Source: Bacteroidetes bacterium CG12_big_fil_rev_8_21_14_0_65_60_17 (GTDB lineage Bacteria; Bacteroidota; Rhodothermia; Rhodothermales; UBA10348). Taken from it: 63,685 nt of DNA. Both the position numbers and the translations under genes were made by a program. Positions 7,391 through 16,955 of the stretch are shown piece by piece; the stretch's first letter is position 1, and every line of letters begins with the position of its first letter. The notes under the pieces were generated by a model. That model was given only the letters and a program-made list of their open reading frames with translations. It had not been told where the DNA came from and made no database searches. The DNA is taken from positions 1 to 63,685 of the forward strand of contig PCUY01000038.1 in NCBI GenBank assembly GCA_002787815.1, read 5' to 3'.

Positions 7391-9175
7391 TCAGCGGACG
7401 TCCAACGTGAATGGCATCACGGCCTGTGGCACGCGCGGCGCGTTCCCGAACAGCTGCAGCACGCGCAGCTGCGAGGCAAAGGGTTCGGGCAGGTCGCGGG
7501 CCGAGACGCTCTTTGCCCGGATGCCGCCCATGGAAGCGAGCAGCTCCTCGGTGAACGTTCTGGGCTTGGGATAGTGCGCGACGCTCAGCTCCGAGGGATC
7601 GATCCCGGCGCGCGAGGCGGCCTCGTCAATGGCCTCCTCCAGGCCACCGAGCGCGTCGACCAGACCGTTCTCTACGGCATCGCGGCCGAGCCAGATCCGG
7701 CCCTGTGCCAGCGCATCGACCTCGTCGATGGACATGTCGCGGCTCTGGGCCACACGGCCCAGGAACCGGGCATAGGTGTCGTCGGCAAACGACTGCAGGG
7801 CTCTGCGCTGGGCGTCGGACAGCGACGTCACGCCGGTGATCATGTCGGCGTGGGGCGCGGAGGTCACACCATCCGTGTGGATACCGATTTTTTCACTCAG
7901 GAACGGATCCAGGTTGAAAAGCATCATGAACACGCCGATCGAACCCGTGATGGTCGATGCCTCGGCCATGATCATGTCGCCCCCGGTTGCCAGCCAGTAG
8001 CCGCCGCTTGCCGCCACATCACCCATCGATACGACAATCGGGATATCTGAATCCACGTCATTGAGCGCCGCAAGCATGGCATCGGCCGCGGGCGCGAGGC
8101 CGCCCGGCGAGTCAATGCGAAGCACAATCGCCCGCGTAGACGAGGCGCGGGTGGCCGCGCGGATGGCGTCAACGACCGCGCCGGCGCTTGCCACCTGCCC
8201 CTGCCCAATCGGCAGCGTGTGTTCCGGAGGCTCGGCAATCATGTTGCCCGACACGTGGACAACAGCCACGGATCCGGAGGCGGCGGCCACCAAGGGGGCG
8301 GCACGCGCATAATTGCGGATACTGACCGTGGGCAGCCGCTCATCGGCCTCGTTGCCGAGCGCACGATTGAAGGCGGCGCGAACGTCGGCGTCATATGCGA
8401 GCGTATCGACGAGTCCGGCGGCAAGCGCCTGATCCGCGCCAAAGACGATATCATTGTCCATGATGGCCGACAGATCTTTTACCGGTATACCGCGCCCCAC
8501 CGATACGCCGTCCAGGAAGACGGCCTCAATGCCGTCGACCAGCGTCTGCAGCTGCAGTTCGTTCTCGGGCGAGAGATCGTCGCGCAGGAAGGGCTCGACC
8601 GCCCCCTTGAACGTCCCGGAGCGGATAATGATGGGCTCCACGTTCCAGCGCTCAAGCAGATCGCGGTAGAAGGTGACCTGCATGTCGAACCCGTTGTATT
8701 CGAAAACAGCCTCCGGATCCAGGAAAATCCGATCGGCGGCAGACAGAAGATAGAATTCGTTTTCACGGGTGTAATAGGACCGGCTGGAGCCGTAAACAGG
8801 TTTACCACTCGCCTTGAAGGCGTCGAGCGAGCGCCGAATGCGCTCGAGCGATGCCCATGATGAGGTCACCATACCCGGCTTGATCCAGAGCCCGGCAATC
8901 CTGTCGTCGGTTGCAGCCTCCTCGATGGCATGGGTCAGGTCATGCAGACCATAGGCTGCTTCACCCGAAACGAGTTGCGAGAGGGGATCGCCCGAAACCC
9001 GTTCGGGCACCGAGCCCTCCAGATCCACCACAAGGACACTGCCCGACCGAATGGCCGGTGTCTGGTCGCCCGACGCCACCAGCGCAATCACGAACAGAAA
9101 GCCGATGAACAGCAGAATGGCGAAGGCAATGAACGTGCCGAGGATGTTCGCAACGAGCGTGGAAAGGAATTTCAT
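7391..9175 (-). CDS. sppA: Signal peptide peptidase SppA, long (67 kDa) type
   Basis: 594 residues, matching the two-domain long form. An N-terminal membrane anchor (about 8-35, NILGTFIAFAILLFIGFLFVIALV) places the rest outside the cytoplasmic membrane. The N-terminal domain carries SGTFKGAVEPF with the probable general-base Lys; the C-terminal domain carries IVVSMGDVAASGGYW with nucleophile Ser about 390, the long-SppA Ser-Lys arrangement. It degrades cleaved signal peptides and other membrane-associated peptides. Divergent from a DUF2231 gene, with 58 bases between starts. There is no sign of truncation. Confidence 0.95.
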   Translation of the reverse strand: MKFLSTLVANILGTFIAFAILLFIGFLFVIALVASGDQTPAIRSGSVLVVDLEGSVPERVSGDPLSQLVSGEAAYGLHDLTHAIEEAATDDRIAGLWIKPGMVTSSWASLERIRRSLDAFKASGKPVYGSSRSYYTRENEFYLLSAADRIFLDPEAVFEYNGFDMQVTFYRDLLERWNVEPIIIRSGTFKGAVEPFLRDDLSPENELQLQTLVDGIEAVFLDGVSVGRGIPVKDLSAIMDNDIVFGADQALAAGLVDTLAYDADVRAAFNRALGNEADERLPTVSIRNYARAAPLVAAASGSVAVVHVSGNMIAEPPEHTLPIGQGQVASAGAVVDAIRAATRASSTRAIVLRIDSPGGLAPAADAMLAALNDVDSDIPIVVSMGDVAASGGYWLATGGDMIMAEASTITGSIGVFMMLFNLDPFLSEKIGIHTDGVTSAPHADMITGVTSLSDAQRRALQSFADDTYARFLGRVAQSRDMSIDEVDALAQGRIWLGRDAVENGLVDALGGLEEAIDEAASRAGIDPSELSVAHYPKPRTFTEELLASMGGIRAKSVSARDLPEPFASQLRVLQLFGNAPRVPQAVMPFTLDVR

Positions 9176-9233
9176 GCAGGGACCCGTGGGTAAGTAAAGC
9201 GCGTTCTACGTCGAAACGCACCACGGGGGTTTC

Positions 9234-9695
9234 ATGCAGGACATATTCTCGTACAGGATACCGGCGCTGCACCCGCTCGTGGTGCATTTCCCGATTGCCC
9301 TCAGCGCCGTTGTCCTGCTCGTGGCCGGGCTCTGGCTCCTTCGCAACCGTGACTCCCTGCTTGTCTGGGCTATCTGGCTCCAGGTACTGGTGGCCCTCTC
9401 GACGTGGGCGGCCGTGTCGACGGGCGACATCCTCGAGGAGCAGAGCGAAGGCGTGCCCATCGTGGACCGGTTTGTCGACCTGCACGAGGAGCTTGGCGAA
9501 TATGCGTGGTACGTCTCCATGGCGCTTGTCCTGCTGCTCCTGGCCGCCCGCCATGTGTCCCGCCGCGACACCGGGCGGGCAGGCGCTGCCGTCTGGATGC
9601 GTCTACTTGTGTTCCTGGTGCTGCTGGCCGCGTTCGCGCTCATTGCCTGGGTGAGCCACATCGGGGGTATCATGGTGTGGGGCGTACCCGTCTGA
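9234..9695 (+). CDS. DUF2231 family integral membrane protein
   Basis: 153 residues with four predicted membrane helices: about 12-35 (HPLVVHFPIALSAVVLLVAG), 42-62, 91-107 and 120-141. The opening HPLVVHFPIAL element with two conserved histidines is the DUF2231 signature. A charged loop (DILEEQSEGVPIVDRFVDLHEELG) lies between helices 2 and 3 and contains another His. Some relatives are proposed to bind heme or act in electron transfer because of the paired His; that is inference. Divergent from sppA. Confidence 0.75.
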   Translation: MQDIFSYRIPALHPLVVHFPIALSAVVLLVAGLWLLRNRDSLLVWAIWLQVLVALSTWAAVSTGDILEEQSEGVPIVDRFVDLHEELGEYAWYVSMALVLLLLAARHVSRRDTGRAGAAVWMRLLVFLVLLAAFALIAWVSHIGGIMVWGVPV

Positions 9696-9845
9696 CGCCC
9701 GCTCGCATCTGACCACGACGTCCACCTCCTGGTGTCCAGAATAGTGTGCATTTTTGTGGGAGATACGGCGCACAGCGGGCGGAACGGCCACCTCTGTCGG
9801 TTGGCACGCCTTTTACAGGAGATATGGGAAAACCACGGAGGCGTC

Positions 9846-10583
9846 ATGAAACGATTATCGAACGCATCATATCTGGCTGTCATCATCAGTTTCATTCTGT
9901 TGGCCCTTTCCGGTCCGCAGGGAGCGTTCGCCCAGCGCGGTGGTGAGCGGAACAAGGGCGATGAGCGGACGCGTGAGCGCGAAACCCGCGTTGAGCGCTC
10001 TCAAAACGCCCGGAAGAGCCGAAAACCAAATGTCCGCAATGAGCGCACGCGCCGCGGTGAACCGGGGCGCATCCGGGTTGAACGATCGCGGAAGGCGCAT
10101 CATCGCCCGGTGCGACGTCATTACACGAAGGTGCACGTATCGTGGCCGGTTTTCGTGCATGTCGATGCACGCTGGAGTCGGTCGCGCGGATATCGGAACG
10201 AGCGTCTGGCCGTCAATGTGGACTATCGGCATCGGGTAGTGTATTCAGACGCCCATATGACGGTCGTGAGGATTGAGCTCGACGACATCGCCTTCCATGA
10301 CCGCGGCCGGTATGTGGGCGCCGTGCGCCGTATCCCCCGGGACATGCGAACAATTGAAGCGACGGTATACCGTAACGGGGATGTGGAATTCGACCGGGAT
10401 ATATATGTGACGGGCGATCGCCGTCGCGGATACCGGCTCGTGGTCGACGATGGCTACGGATTCCGGATTGGCTATGTGGATCTGCGGCGCTCCCGCGTGT
10501 CGAAGGTGTACCATTCGGATATAGCGCCCCGACTCGGCCGGAGGATATCCCTCTTGCCGGATGACGTAGACTGGATGTACTGA
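9846..10583 (+). CDS. Basic Arg-rich secreted protein, function unknown
   Basis: 245 residues from ATG 9846, chosen for a clear signal peptide (KRLSNASYLAVIISFILLALSG ending QGAFA-Q) and a GGAGG-like ribosome site at 9837-9841. The mature N-terminal 70 residues are extremely rich in Arg, Glu and Asn (RGGERNKGDERTRERETR), probably disordered. The C-terminal part alternates aromatic and charged residues in short beta-like strands (YRHRVVYSDAHMTVVRIELDD, GYGFRIGYVDLRRSR). No catalytic motif is visible. CATTTTTG at 9749-9756 matches the Bacteroidota -7 element at 7 of 8 positions, but no convincing -33 element precedes it. Nucleic-acid or polysaccharide binding is possible from the charge alone; I do not assign a function. 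Confidence 0.7.
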   Translation: MKRLSNASYLAVIISFILLALSGPQGAFAQRGGERNKGDERTRERETRVERSQNARKSRKPNVRNERTRRGEPGRIRVERSRKAHHRPVRRHYTKVHVSWPVFVHVDARWSRSRGYRNERLAVNVDYRHRVVYSDAHMTVVRIELDDIAFHDRGRYVGAVRRIPRDMRTIEATVYRNGDVEFDRDIYVTGDRRRGYRLVVDDGYGFRIGYVDLRRSRVSKVYHSDIAPRLGRRISLLPDDVDWMY

Positions 10584-10632
10584 CGAAACCCTTGGACGAC
10601 TCACGGGGTTTACGCGCCAGATACCAAACGCC

Positions 10633-11700
10633 ATGACGATACACATCAGGGACATACGCGCGGCAAAGTTGACCCCGAGGCAGCGGAATGTGCTGCGTCT
10701 CGTGGTGAAACGCTTCGTGGAGACGGCCGGGCCGGTCGGCTCGAAGTCGCTGGTTGAGGAATACAACCTGGGCCTGAGCCCGGCCAGTGTGCGCAGTACG
10801 CTTTCTCAGCTGGAGAAAGCCGGCTTCCTGACGCATCCACATACGTCGTCGGGCCGCGTGCCGACCGAACTGGGGTATCGTGCGTTCGTGGATGAGCTGA
10901 TGGATGCGGCGGTGTTGCCGGATGAGGAACGCACGCTCATGGAGCGGCAGATCATGGCGCTCATGAACGATACGGATGAGTTGATACGAGAATCGTCACG
11001 ACTGCTCGCAAAGCTGGCCCGTCTGCTGGGCGTTGTGCTTTCGCCACGGCTGACGACGGGCGTGCTCGAACGACTCGATGTGGTCCCCGTATCGAGCGAC
11101 CGGATCATGTTCGTGCTCTCCATCCGGGGCGGACTCGTTCGCACGATCATGTTCCAGGTGCCGGTGGAAATTCGCCGCAGTCGGCTCGATCGGCTCGTCG
11201 TACTGCTCAACGAACGGCTGGTGGGGTTGACGCTCGAGGAAATCCGGCGGACATGTGTACCGCGCATCCAGGACCTGTCGGACGAGGACACGGGTATTGT
11301 GCGACTCATTCTGGACCGTTCGGCGGACCTGTTTTCCGACAGGGCATCGTCGCGGAGCCTCGAGCTCGACGGCACGCCGTTCATGCTGTCACAGCCTGAG
11401 TTCAGCGATTCTCCGGCCGTGAGGCAACTCATTGAACTGATTGATGACGAACCCGGCATGGTTGAACTGCTGGAGGGAACGCCGGCCGAGCCGGGTCGTG
11501 CCCAGGTCAGGATTGGGCACCACCTGGAGGGACAGGTTGAGGGATGCCGGCTGTCCATCGTCACAGCTTCATATTTGAGAAGCAACATGCAGGGGCGGAT
11601 TGGCGTAATCGGCCCCACAAGGATGAATTATGGACGGGCCGTTGCGCTTGTTGAAGGCATGGCCATGCTCATGAGCCGACCGGATGTGCCGGATGCCTGA
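10633..11700 (+). CDS. hrcA: Heat-inducible transcription repressor HrcA
   Basis: 355 residues. An N-terminal winged helix (about 10-75) reads KLTPRQRNVLRLVVKRFVETAGPVGSKSL, then SPASVRSTLSQLEKAGFL, then HPHTSSGRVPTELGYRAFVD, the diagnostic HrcA segment. The C-terminal GAF-like domain ends RIGVIGPTRMNYGRAVALVE. HrcA normally represses chaperone operons through the CIRCE element. No copy of the CIRCE consensus (TTAGCACTC with its inverted copy) was seen upstream. Only a short AAACCC/GGGTTT inverted repeat (10586-10591 and 10606-10611) precedes the gene. First gene of hrcA-grpE-dnaJ; 32 bases separate it from grpE. Confidence 0.95.
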   Translation: MTIHIRDIRAAKLTPRQRNVLRLVVKRFVETAGPVGSKSLVEEYNLGLSPASVRSTLSQLEKAGFLTHPHTSSGRVPTELGYRAFVDELMDAAVLPDEERTLMERQIMALMNDTDELIRESSRLLAKLARLLGVVLSPRLTTGVLERLDVVPVSSDRIMFVLSIRGGLVRTIMFQVPVEIRRSRLDRLVVLLNERLVGLTLEEIRRTCVPRIQDLSDEDTGIVRLILDRSADLFSDRASSRSLELDGTPFMLSQPEFSDSPAVRQLIELIDDEPGMVELLEGTPAEPGRAQVRIGHHLEGQVEGCRLSIVTASYLRSNMQGRIGVIGPTRMNYGRAVALVEGMAMLMSRPDVPDA

Positions 11701-11732
11701 GCGCGTCCCCGTGCCCACGAACCAGTTGGAAC

Positions 11733-12332
11733 ATGTCAAAAAGGAAAGAGGCAGCCGAGCCGACGGACGAGGATCTGGTATTGCAGGCCATTGATGAGCT
11801 TGCCCAGAAGAATACCGAGTTGGCCGAAGCCCAGGTTGAAGTCGAACAGCTGCAGGAGGAGATTGAAAAACTGCGAGAGGAAGCCGAGCAGGCCAATGAC
11901 CAGTGGCGCCGCTCGGCAGCCGAATTCCAGAATTACCGCCGCCGGACCGAGAGTGAAAAGGCACAGATGGTCGCCTTCGGTAAAAGCCTGGTGGTATCGG
12001 GCCTGCTTGACGTGGTCGATGATTTCGAGCGCTCGCTCGAGGCGACCCGGGAGGCCGAAGCCGAGTTCGAAGGGGAACTGTCACCCATCTACGAATCGCT
12101 CAAAAGCGGCGTGGAGCTTATCTACAGAAAGCTGTCCAGCGAGCTTGAGCGCCTGGAGGTGGTGCCCATCGATGCCAAGGGCCAACCGTTCAATGAGAAT
12201 GAGCATGAAGCGCTCATGCAGCAGGAGGCTCCCGAGGGTGTGGAGCCGGGCACGGTACTGGACATTGTGCAGCCTGGATACAAGATGGGCGATCGCGTCC
12301 TTCGTCACGCAAAAGTGGTAGTTGCTTCCTGA
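11733..12332 (+). CDS. grpE: Nucleotide exchange factor GrpE
   Basis: 199 residues. A long Glu/Gln-rich coiled coil (about 20-75, [23 protein letters not shown]) leads into [19 protein letters not shown] and then the C-terminal beta domain with [51 protein letters not shown]. These are classic GrpE features. It releases ADP from DnaK; dnaK itself is not in the window. The stop shares a base with the dnaJ start (TGATG), indicating coupled translation. Confidence 0.97.
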   Translation: MSKRKEAAEPTDEDLVLQAIDELAQKNTELAEAQVEVEQLQEEIEKLREEAEQANDQWRRSAAEFQNYRRRTESEKAQMVAFGKSLVVSGLLDVVDDFERSLEATREAEAEFEGELSPIYESLKSGVELIYRKLSSELERLEVVPIDAKGQPFNENEHEALMQQEAPEGVEPGTVLDIVQPGYKMGDRVLRHAKVVVAS

Positions 12333-13489
12333 TGAGAGATTATTACGACATTCTCGGTGTTTCGCGCGATGCGGGTGCAGACGAGATCAAGAAGGCATAC
12401 CGCAAGCAGGCGCTCAAATTCCATCCGGACCGGAATCCGGGAGATACGGAGGCCGAGACGAAGTTCAAGGAGGCGGCCGAAGCCTACGAAGTGTTGTCCA
12501 ATCCAGAGAAGCGCCAGCGTTACAATCAGTTCGGTCATGCCGGCGTGAAGGGCAATGGCCAGGGAGCGCAGGGTTTCCAGGATATCAACGACATTTTCAG
12601 CCACTTCAGTGACATTTTCGGCAGTGGTGGAAGCATTTTCGATGATATGTTCGGTGGCGGCGGCCAGCGCCGCGGCCGTGGCCAGGGGCGGCCGGGCAGT
12701 GATCTCCGGATAAAGCTGCCCCTCACGTTCGAGGAAATTGCCGAGGGGTCCGAAAAGCGGATCAAGGTCAAGAAGCACGTCGTCTGCGAAACGTGCGACG
12801 GGCGCGGTGCAGAAGATCCTGAAAAGGGTTTTGCCACGTGCACGACGTGTCAGGGAGCGGGTGAGGTGCGCCAGGTGACGCGCAGTGTTTTTGGTCAGTT
12901 CGTCAACGTACAGCCGTGTCCGCAGTGTCGCGGAGAGGGTCGTCTGCTGGTACACCCATGCTCCGTGTGTGGCGGAGAAGGTCGCACGAAGGGAGATGAG
13001 ACCATTACGTTGACGGTACCGGGTGGCGTCCTGGAAGGGCACTATCTGACCGTCCGTGGAGCCGGAAATGCCGGGCAGCGCGGGGGACCTGCCGGTGATC
13101 TGCGTGTCGAGATCGTGGAAAAGAAGCACGAACACTTTGCGCGGGAAGGTCTGGACATCTATCACGAGCTGTATCTGTCTTTTCCCGAAGCCGCGCTCGG
13201 CACCGAACGGGACGTGCCCACACTTCGTGGGCGTGCCCGGTTGCAGATCGATGCCGGCGTCCAGTCGGGAAAAATCCTTCGCATGCGGGAGCGGGGATTG
13301 CCCGACATTGAGCAGGGTCGCCGGGGGGATCAGATGGTCCGCATCCATGTGTGGACCCCGACATCGCTCACGGACGAGGAGCGGGAGCTGCTGGAAGGAC
13401 TCACCGATTCGCCATCGTTCGAGCCGCGCCCCGAAACGCTTGACGAGCGCAGATCATTTTTTTCCCGCGTCAAGGACGTGTTCTCATGA
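12332..13489 (+). CDS. dnaJ: Chaperone DnaJ (type I Hsp40)
   Basis: 385 residues. J domain at 1-70 with [25 protein letters not shown] and the HPD triad (HPDRNPGD). A Gly/Phe-rich linker holds repeated GxIF-type elements (about 85-115). Four zinc repeats follow: [24 protein letters not shown] and CSVCGGEG (about 150-215). The C-terminal client-binding domain follows with [16 protein letters not shown]. It stimulates DnaK ATPase and delivers clients. The final 4 bases overlap the flavin reductase start, so the chaperone operon seems to extend into that gene. Confidence 0.97.
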   Translation: MRDYYDILGVSRDAGADEIKKAYRKQALKFHPDRNPGDTEAETKFKEAAEAYEVLSNPEKRQRYNQFGHAGVKGNGQGAQGFQDINDIFSHFSDIFGSGGSIFDDMFGGGGQRRGRGQGRPGSDLRIKLPLTFEEIAEGSEKRIKVKKHVVCETCDGRGAEDPEKGFATCTTCQGAGEVRQVTRSVFGQFVNVQPCPQCRGEGRLLVHPCSVCGGEGRTKGDETITLTVPGGVLEGHYLTVRGAGNAGQRGGPAGDLRVEIVEKKHEHFAREGLDIYHELYLSFPEAALGTERDVPTLRGRARLQIDAGVQSGKILRMRERGLPDIEQGRRGDQMVRIHVWTPTSLTDEERELLEGLTDSPSFEPRPETLDERRSFFSRVKDVFS

Positions 13490-14046
13490 GCCGAATTCCC
13501 GGGACCGGGACCGATGCCCGGACGGGTGTGTCACCGGAGCTTTTTCGACGAGGGTTTCGCCACGTGCCGACGGTCGTGACGGTCGTGATGTTTCAGCAGC
13601 CCGATCCGTCCCTTCCGACAGGTATTACAATCGGGTCATTCGTGAGCCTGAGCCTGGAGCCGCCGCTGGTCTGTTTCAATGTGATGAAGTCGGCACGGAT
13701 GCACGACACCGCTGTTTCGGCGCGTAATTTTGTGGTGCACGTGCTGCGCGAAGACCAGAACGACCTGTCGGACCGCTTTGCCATGCCGCATTATTCGCGT
13801 GCCGAGCAGCTTGAAGGGCTGACGACCGTACCGGGCCCGTTCGGGTACGATATCCTGGACAATGCCCTCGTCCGGTTCGATTGTTCGCTCGACGAGGTGC
13901 ACGATGCGGGTGACCATTCCATTCTGGTCGGCTGCGTGCTGGACGTGGTGGAAGGAGAGTCGGGACGTCCGGTTGTTTACCACCAGCGGGCGTACCACGC
14001 GATCGGAGACCGTGTCGCCGATACCTCGCTCGAAGGCGACAACTGA
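13486..14046 (+). CDS. Flavin reductase-like flavoprotein
   Basis: 186 residues of the split-barrel flavin reductase family. Motifs visible are [12 protein letters not shown] near the N-terminus, [29 protein letters not shown] (FMN binding and dimer interface), [18 protein letters not shown] and the late His/Tyr region [13 protein letters not shown]. Family members reduce FMN or FAD with NAD(P)H or supply reduced flavin to monooxygenases; the partner is unknown. The ATGA overlap with dnaJ suggests co-expression under heat or oxidative stress. Normal length for the family. Confidence 0.85.
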   Translation: MSRIPGTGTDARTGVSPELFRRGFRHVPTVVTVVMFQQPDPSLPTGITIGSFVSLSLEPPLVCFNVMKSARMHDTAVSARNFVVHVLREDQNDLSDRFAMPHYSRAEQLEGLTTVPGPFGYDILDNALVRFDCSLDEVHDAGDHSILVGCVLDVVEGESGRPVVYHQRAYHAIGDRVADTSLEGDN

Positions 14047-14127
14047 GCCACTGGAAGGCTGGCTGGCCGCGAAGCGAGCTGCTCTTCCCCTCAAAGCCGT
14101 CTGCGCTTTCTCCCGAGCAATTCTCGC

Positions 14128-14949
14128 CTACCGGGCAGCGCCCAGCTCTTCTCCTGCGCTTCCGGTGCCAAAAAAAGCGAAGTCATAGAAGGCGGGGTCA
14201 TGGGGCCGGAGCGCGCGGCACATGCGTGTGAGTTCCATGACGGCCTTCCAGTCGTTGGTCTGGCGGGTGAGAAGGTGTGCGGCGCGGGCCTGTCGGCCCG
14301 AGTGCACGTCGAGCGGCAGCGCCAGATGCTCGGGCCCAATGCTGCTGCGCCACAGTCCGAGATCGACAGGCCCGCGCCGCACCATCCACCGAAGGAACAT
14401 CACGAGCCGCTTGCAGGCGCTTCCGGTCGACGGGCGGGCGACATGTTTTCGCATGCGCGTGGGCTGACCGGGTACGTGGGCGAGGAGTGTGTTGGAAAAC
14501 CCGGTGAGGGCTGTCGCCAACGAGTGGTTCCAGTGCTGCGCAAACAGGCCTTCCAGTGAGCCATATTCGCGAAAAACCTGCTGCAACGAGAGCGAGAGCC
14601 CCAGGGCGTCGATGCTGGAAAAGGTCCGGTGCCGGAATCCTTCAAGTGCATGTGACGTGGGTTTCAGGTCGAGGATGAACCGGGCCGGGCGGTATTCCAT
14701 GCGCTCCATGAGTTCATGAAGCTTTCTGAGCAGCGTGTCGCGTCGTCCCCAGGCCAGCAGCGCAGCGAACAGGCCCGCTATTTCCTGATCGATCGGATCA
14801 TCGAATGCGTGCGGGACGGAAACCGGGTCGTTGGCAATGAACTGCTCAGTCTCGTATCGGGCGGCAATGGGATCGAGCCACGCTCGCACGGTCCGAAGAT
14901 CGCTGACCTCCGGGGCCGTAATCGGCACCGGTCTGGGTCCCGCCTTCAC
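14128..14949 (-). CDS. TIGR02757 family protein (DUF2400), function unknown
   Basis: 273 residues. Recognisable family landmarks are an N-terminal helix region with YETEQFIANDPVSVPH, then DQEIAGLFAALLAWGRRDTLLRKLHELM, the late CKRLVMFLRWMVRRGPVDLGLW, ALPLDVHSGRQAR, and a terminal DPAFYDFAFFGTG. This conserved family is common in Bacteroidota and has a distant helix-hairpin-helix/DNA-glycosylase flavour in its CKRLxMFLRWMVR and DVH pattern; that function is inferred, not shown. Its first codons overlap the stop of the threonine-dehydratase-like gene by 4 bases. It is last in a three-gene minus-strand operon. Confidence 0.88.
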   Translation of the reverse strand: MKAGPRPVPITAPEVSDLRTVRAWLDPIAARYETEQFIANDPVSVPHAFDDPIDQEIAGLFAALLAWGRRDTLLRKLHELMERMEYRPARFILDLKPTSHALEGFRHRTFSSIDALGLSLSLQQVFREYGSLEGLFAQHWNHSLATALTGFSNTLLAHVPGQPTRMRKHVARPSTGSACKRLVMFLRWMVRRGPVDLGLWRSSIGPEHLALPLDVHSGRQARAAHLLTRQTNDWKAVMELTRMCRALRPHDPAFYDFAFFGTGSAGEELGAAR

Positions 14950-15932
14950 AGCGTGGCGAAGAGCTCGGCGGCAAAGGCCAGATCCACGTTACCTCCACTT
15001 ACCAGGATTCCAGCACGCTTGCCGCCAATATCAATCTGTCCGGAGAGGGCGCCGGCGAGCGCCAGCGCCCCTGTGGGCTCAACGACCAGTTTCATGCGCT
15101 CCCAGACGAAATGCATGGCGCGGATGAGATCCGTGTCCGGGACGGTGATCATGTCGTCCACACAGGCTTTCACGAGCGGGAATGTAATCTCACCCAGGTA
15201 CGGCGTACGGGCCCCGTCAGCAATCGTGTCAGGATTTTGCACCGTCTGTAGCGTACCGCTGTAGAAAGAGCGCGTGGCATCGTCTCCGGCTTCGGGTTCC
15301 ACCCCGACGACATGACACCGCGGGGCAAGCCGACGGGCGGCCAGGGCACAGCCGGAGAGCAGGCCACCCCCGCCGCAGCATACGAACAGCATGTCGAGTG
15401 CGCCCACCTCCTCAAACAGTTCCAGGCCGGCTGTGCCCTGGCCTGCCACGATGTGCGGATGGTCGTAGGGGGGGATGATGGTCTCGCCGGTTTCTGCGGC
15501 GCGCTCGCGCGCGAGATCCTCGCGGCTGTAAGCGCTTGGGTCGTAGGCAATGACGTGCGCGCCGTAGCCTTCCGTAGCGCGGCGTTTGATGACGGGCGCC
15601 ACGTCGGGCATAATGACCGTCGTCTTTGTATGCGTCAGTTGCCCTGCGAGGGCGACGGCCTGTGCGTGGTTTCCCGAGGAGTAGGTTAGAACGCCCCGCG
15701 CGCGCTCCTCTTCAGAGAGGCGGGAGAGGGCATTCAGGGCGCCCCGGATCTTGAAAGCGCCCGTGCGCTGCAGATTCTCACACTTGAGATAGAGCGACGC
15801 GCCGGCCCGCTCATTGAGCTGGCGCGATGTCGCTACCGGCGTTCGGTGCACCTGTCCGGCCAGGAGAGAGGCCGCTGCCTGTACGTCCTCGAACCGGACG
15901 GGAAGATCAGGAGTCCTTGGCGTCTTCGTCAC
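14946..15932 (-). CDS. Threonine/serine dehydratase-like PLP enzyme (no ACT domain)
   Basis: 328 residues, fold-type II PLP enzyme. SLYLKCENLQRTGAFKIRGALNAL holds the Schiff-base Lys; SSGNHAQAVAL binds the substrate carboxylate; a Gly-rich CCGGGGLLSGCALAAR loop grips the PLP phosphate; ILVSGGNVDL is near the C-terminus. The length matches catabolic-type threonine dehydratase or serine racemase; there is no regulatory ACT domain as in IlvA. Products would be 2-oxobutyrate or pyruvate plus ammonia. The only ATG that fits lies inside the preceding DUF4342 gene (26-base overlap), so these two are tightly coupled or the true start is a downstream non-ATG codon. Confidence 0.9.
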   Translation of the reverse strand: MTKTPRTPDLPVRFEDVQAAASLLAGQVHRTPVATSRQLNERAGASLYLKCENLQRTGAFKIRGALNALSRLSEEERARGVLTYSSGNHAQAVALAGQLTHTKTTVIMPDVAPVIKRRATEGYGAHVIAYDPSAYSREDLARERAAETGETIIPPYDHPHIVAGQGTAGLELFEEVGALDMLFVCCGGGGLLSGCALAARRLAPRCHVVGVEPEAGDDATRSFYSGTLQTVQNPDTIADGARTPYLGEITFPLVKACVDDMITVPDTDLIRAMHFVWERMKLVVEPTGALALAGALSGQIDIGGKRAGILVSGGNVDLAFAAELFATL

Positions 15933-16224
15933 GCTCCTCCACGATCTCAGCTGGCGTCACGGCGCGTTCCACAACTACGTCCACGTCGGTTACCAGGGCC
16001 GCGAGTGCTCCGACTGCGGCAATCACGGGCGTGAACATGATAGCGGCCGTCGCACCTCCCACACCCACCGAAAGGGGGACTTCCAGCAGCGTACGGCCAT
16101 CCTTGCGGATACTCACGCGCCGGGTATTGCCCTCCTCAATGAGTTCCTTGACTTTGGAGACGAGGTTGTTGCCTTTGACCTTCATCTCGTCAATGGTTGT
16201 TTTCATGCGTTCCTTGTCTGTCAT
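15907..16224 (-). CDS. DUF4342 domain protein
   Basis: 105 residues. The pattern is a charged helical start (MTDKERMKTTIDEMKVKGNNLVSKVKELIEEG), a short beta hairpin RRVSIRKDGRTLLEVPLSVGV, then a hydrophobic segment (GGATAAIMFTPVIAAVGALAALV) and VDVVVERA. This is the DUF4342 layout. The hydrophobic stretch may insert in the membrane. Function is unknown. First gene of the minus-strand trio; its upstream region is shared divergently with the pilin promoter region. Confidence 0.8.
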   Translation of the reverse strand: MTDKERMKTTIDEMKVKGNNLVSKVKELIEEGNTRRVSIRKDGRTLLEVPLSVGVGGATAAIMFTPVIAAVGALAALVTDVDVVVERAVTPAEIVEERDEDAKDS

Positions 16225-16465
16225 GGCAGGCCTCCAAAAAAAGTGTCTGTGGGATTTAAGCTTTCCGGGTTGAACGCGATACCGCAGTCAGTGTTGCGCA
16301 CAGGGCGCAGCACAGACACGGCGACTGAAGTATTCTCTCCGAAAGATGGCAAACATCTTCACAACATCTTCACGAAGGAATTCCTTTAGACGCTGAAAAC
16401 GACGTCGATACCATGCGGGAAGACGTCAACAACGTGCAACAACCTAATACAAAGGAGGTCCTACA
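16225..16465 (+). promoter_or_regulatory. Divergent leader region of the pilin cassette, with an unusually strong Shine-Dalgarno site
   Basis: 241 bases without a gene. AAAGGAGGT at 16451-16459 is a near-perfect complement of the 16S rRNA 3' end, 6 bases before the pilin ATG. Strong sites of this kind are uncommon in Bacteroidota and imply very high translation. Further upstream are a perfect 9-base inverted repeat (GTGTCTGTG at 16243-16251, CACAGACAC at 16311-16319) and a tandem ACATCTTCAC repeat near 16350-16371. The repeats' role is unknown. No confident -33/-7 promoter was found. Confidence 0.6.
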
Positions 16466-16918
16466 ATGGGTCAGCAGCAACTTCTTCTCCTCGTGCTCGG
16501 AATCGTGATCGTCGGCCTGGCCGTCGTTGTCGGTATCCAGGCATTCTCCGAAAACATGAAAAAGGCCAACGCCGATGCGCTCGTGAACGACGCCGTCCGT
16601 GTTGCATCTGAAATTCAGGCATGGAAGCTCAAGCCAGCCGCATTCGGTGGTGGCGCCGACGAGACAGGCTTCGCGAATTTAACGCTGGCGAAGCTTGGCT
16701 ATGACACAGCTGACGCCAACAACGGTGCTTGCGCAGCTGGCGAAATCAAAAACGTGAATGGCTGCATTGGAATCAGCGGTACGCCAGGTGCAACCGTTGT
16801 ACTACTGGCCAAGAGCACTCCTGACAGTGACTTGGACAACCAGGTACAGCTAACGATTTCAAACACATCCTCGTCTGGTATCGCAACAGTTGTCTCCACG
16901 GTGGATGACGCATCGTAA
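16466..16918 (+). CDS. Major type IV pilin-like protein (MGQQQ class)
   Basis: 150 residues. The N-terminus is MGQQQLLLLVLGIVIVGLAVVVGI: a two-residue leader ending in Gly, then three Gln and a long hydrophobic helix. This is a minimal prepilin layout, but the usual Glu at mature position 5 is Leu. A helical AFSENMKKANADALVNDAVRVASEIQAW follows, then a GGGADETGF loop and a Ser/Thr/Asn-rich beta domain with Cys89 and Cys100 that could form a disulfide. Sec export, cleavage by a prepilin peptidase and polymerisation are inferred. It has its own strong ribosome site and its own terminator, unlike the downstream assembly genes, which fits the most abundant subunit. Confidence 0.72.
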   Translation: MGQQQLLLLVLGIVIVGLAVVVGIQAFSENMKKANADALVNDAVRVASEIQAWKLKPAAFGGGADETGFANLTLAKLGYDTADANNGACAAGEIKNVNGCIGISGTPGATVVLLAKSTPDSDLDNQVQLTISNTSSSGIATVVSTVDDAS

Positions 16919-16955
16919 TCAGGATGATCGACTGGCGGACTAACAGTTCGTTATG

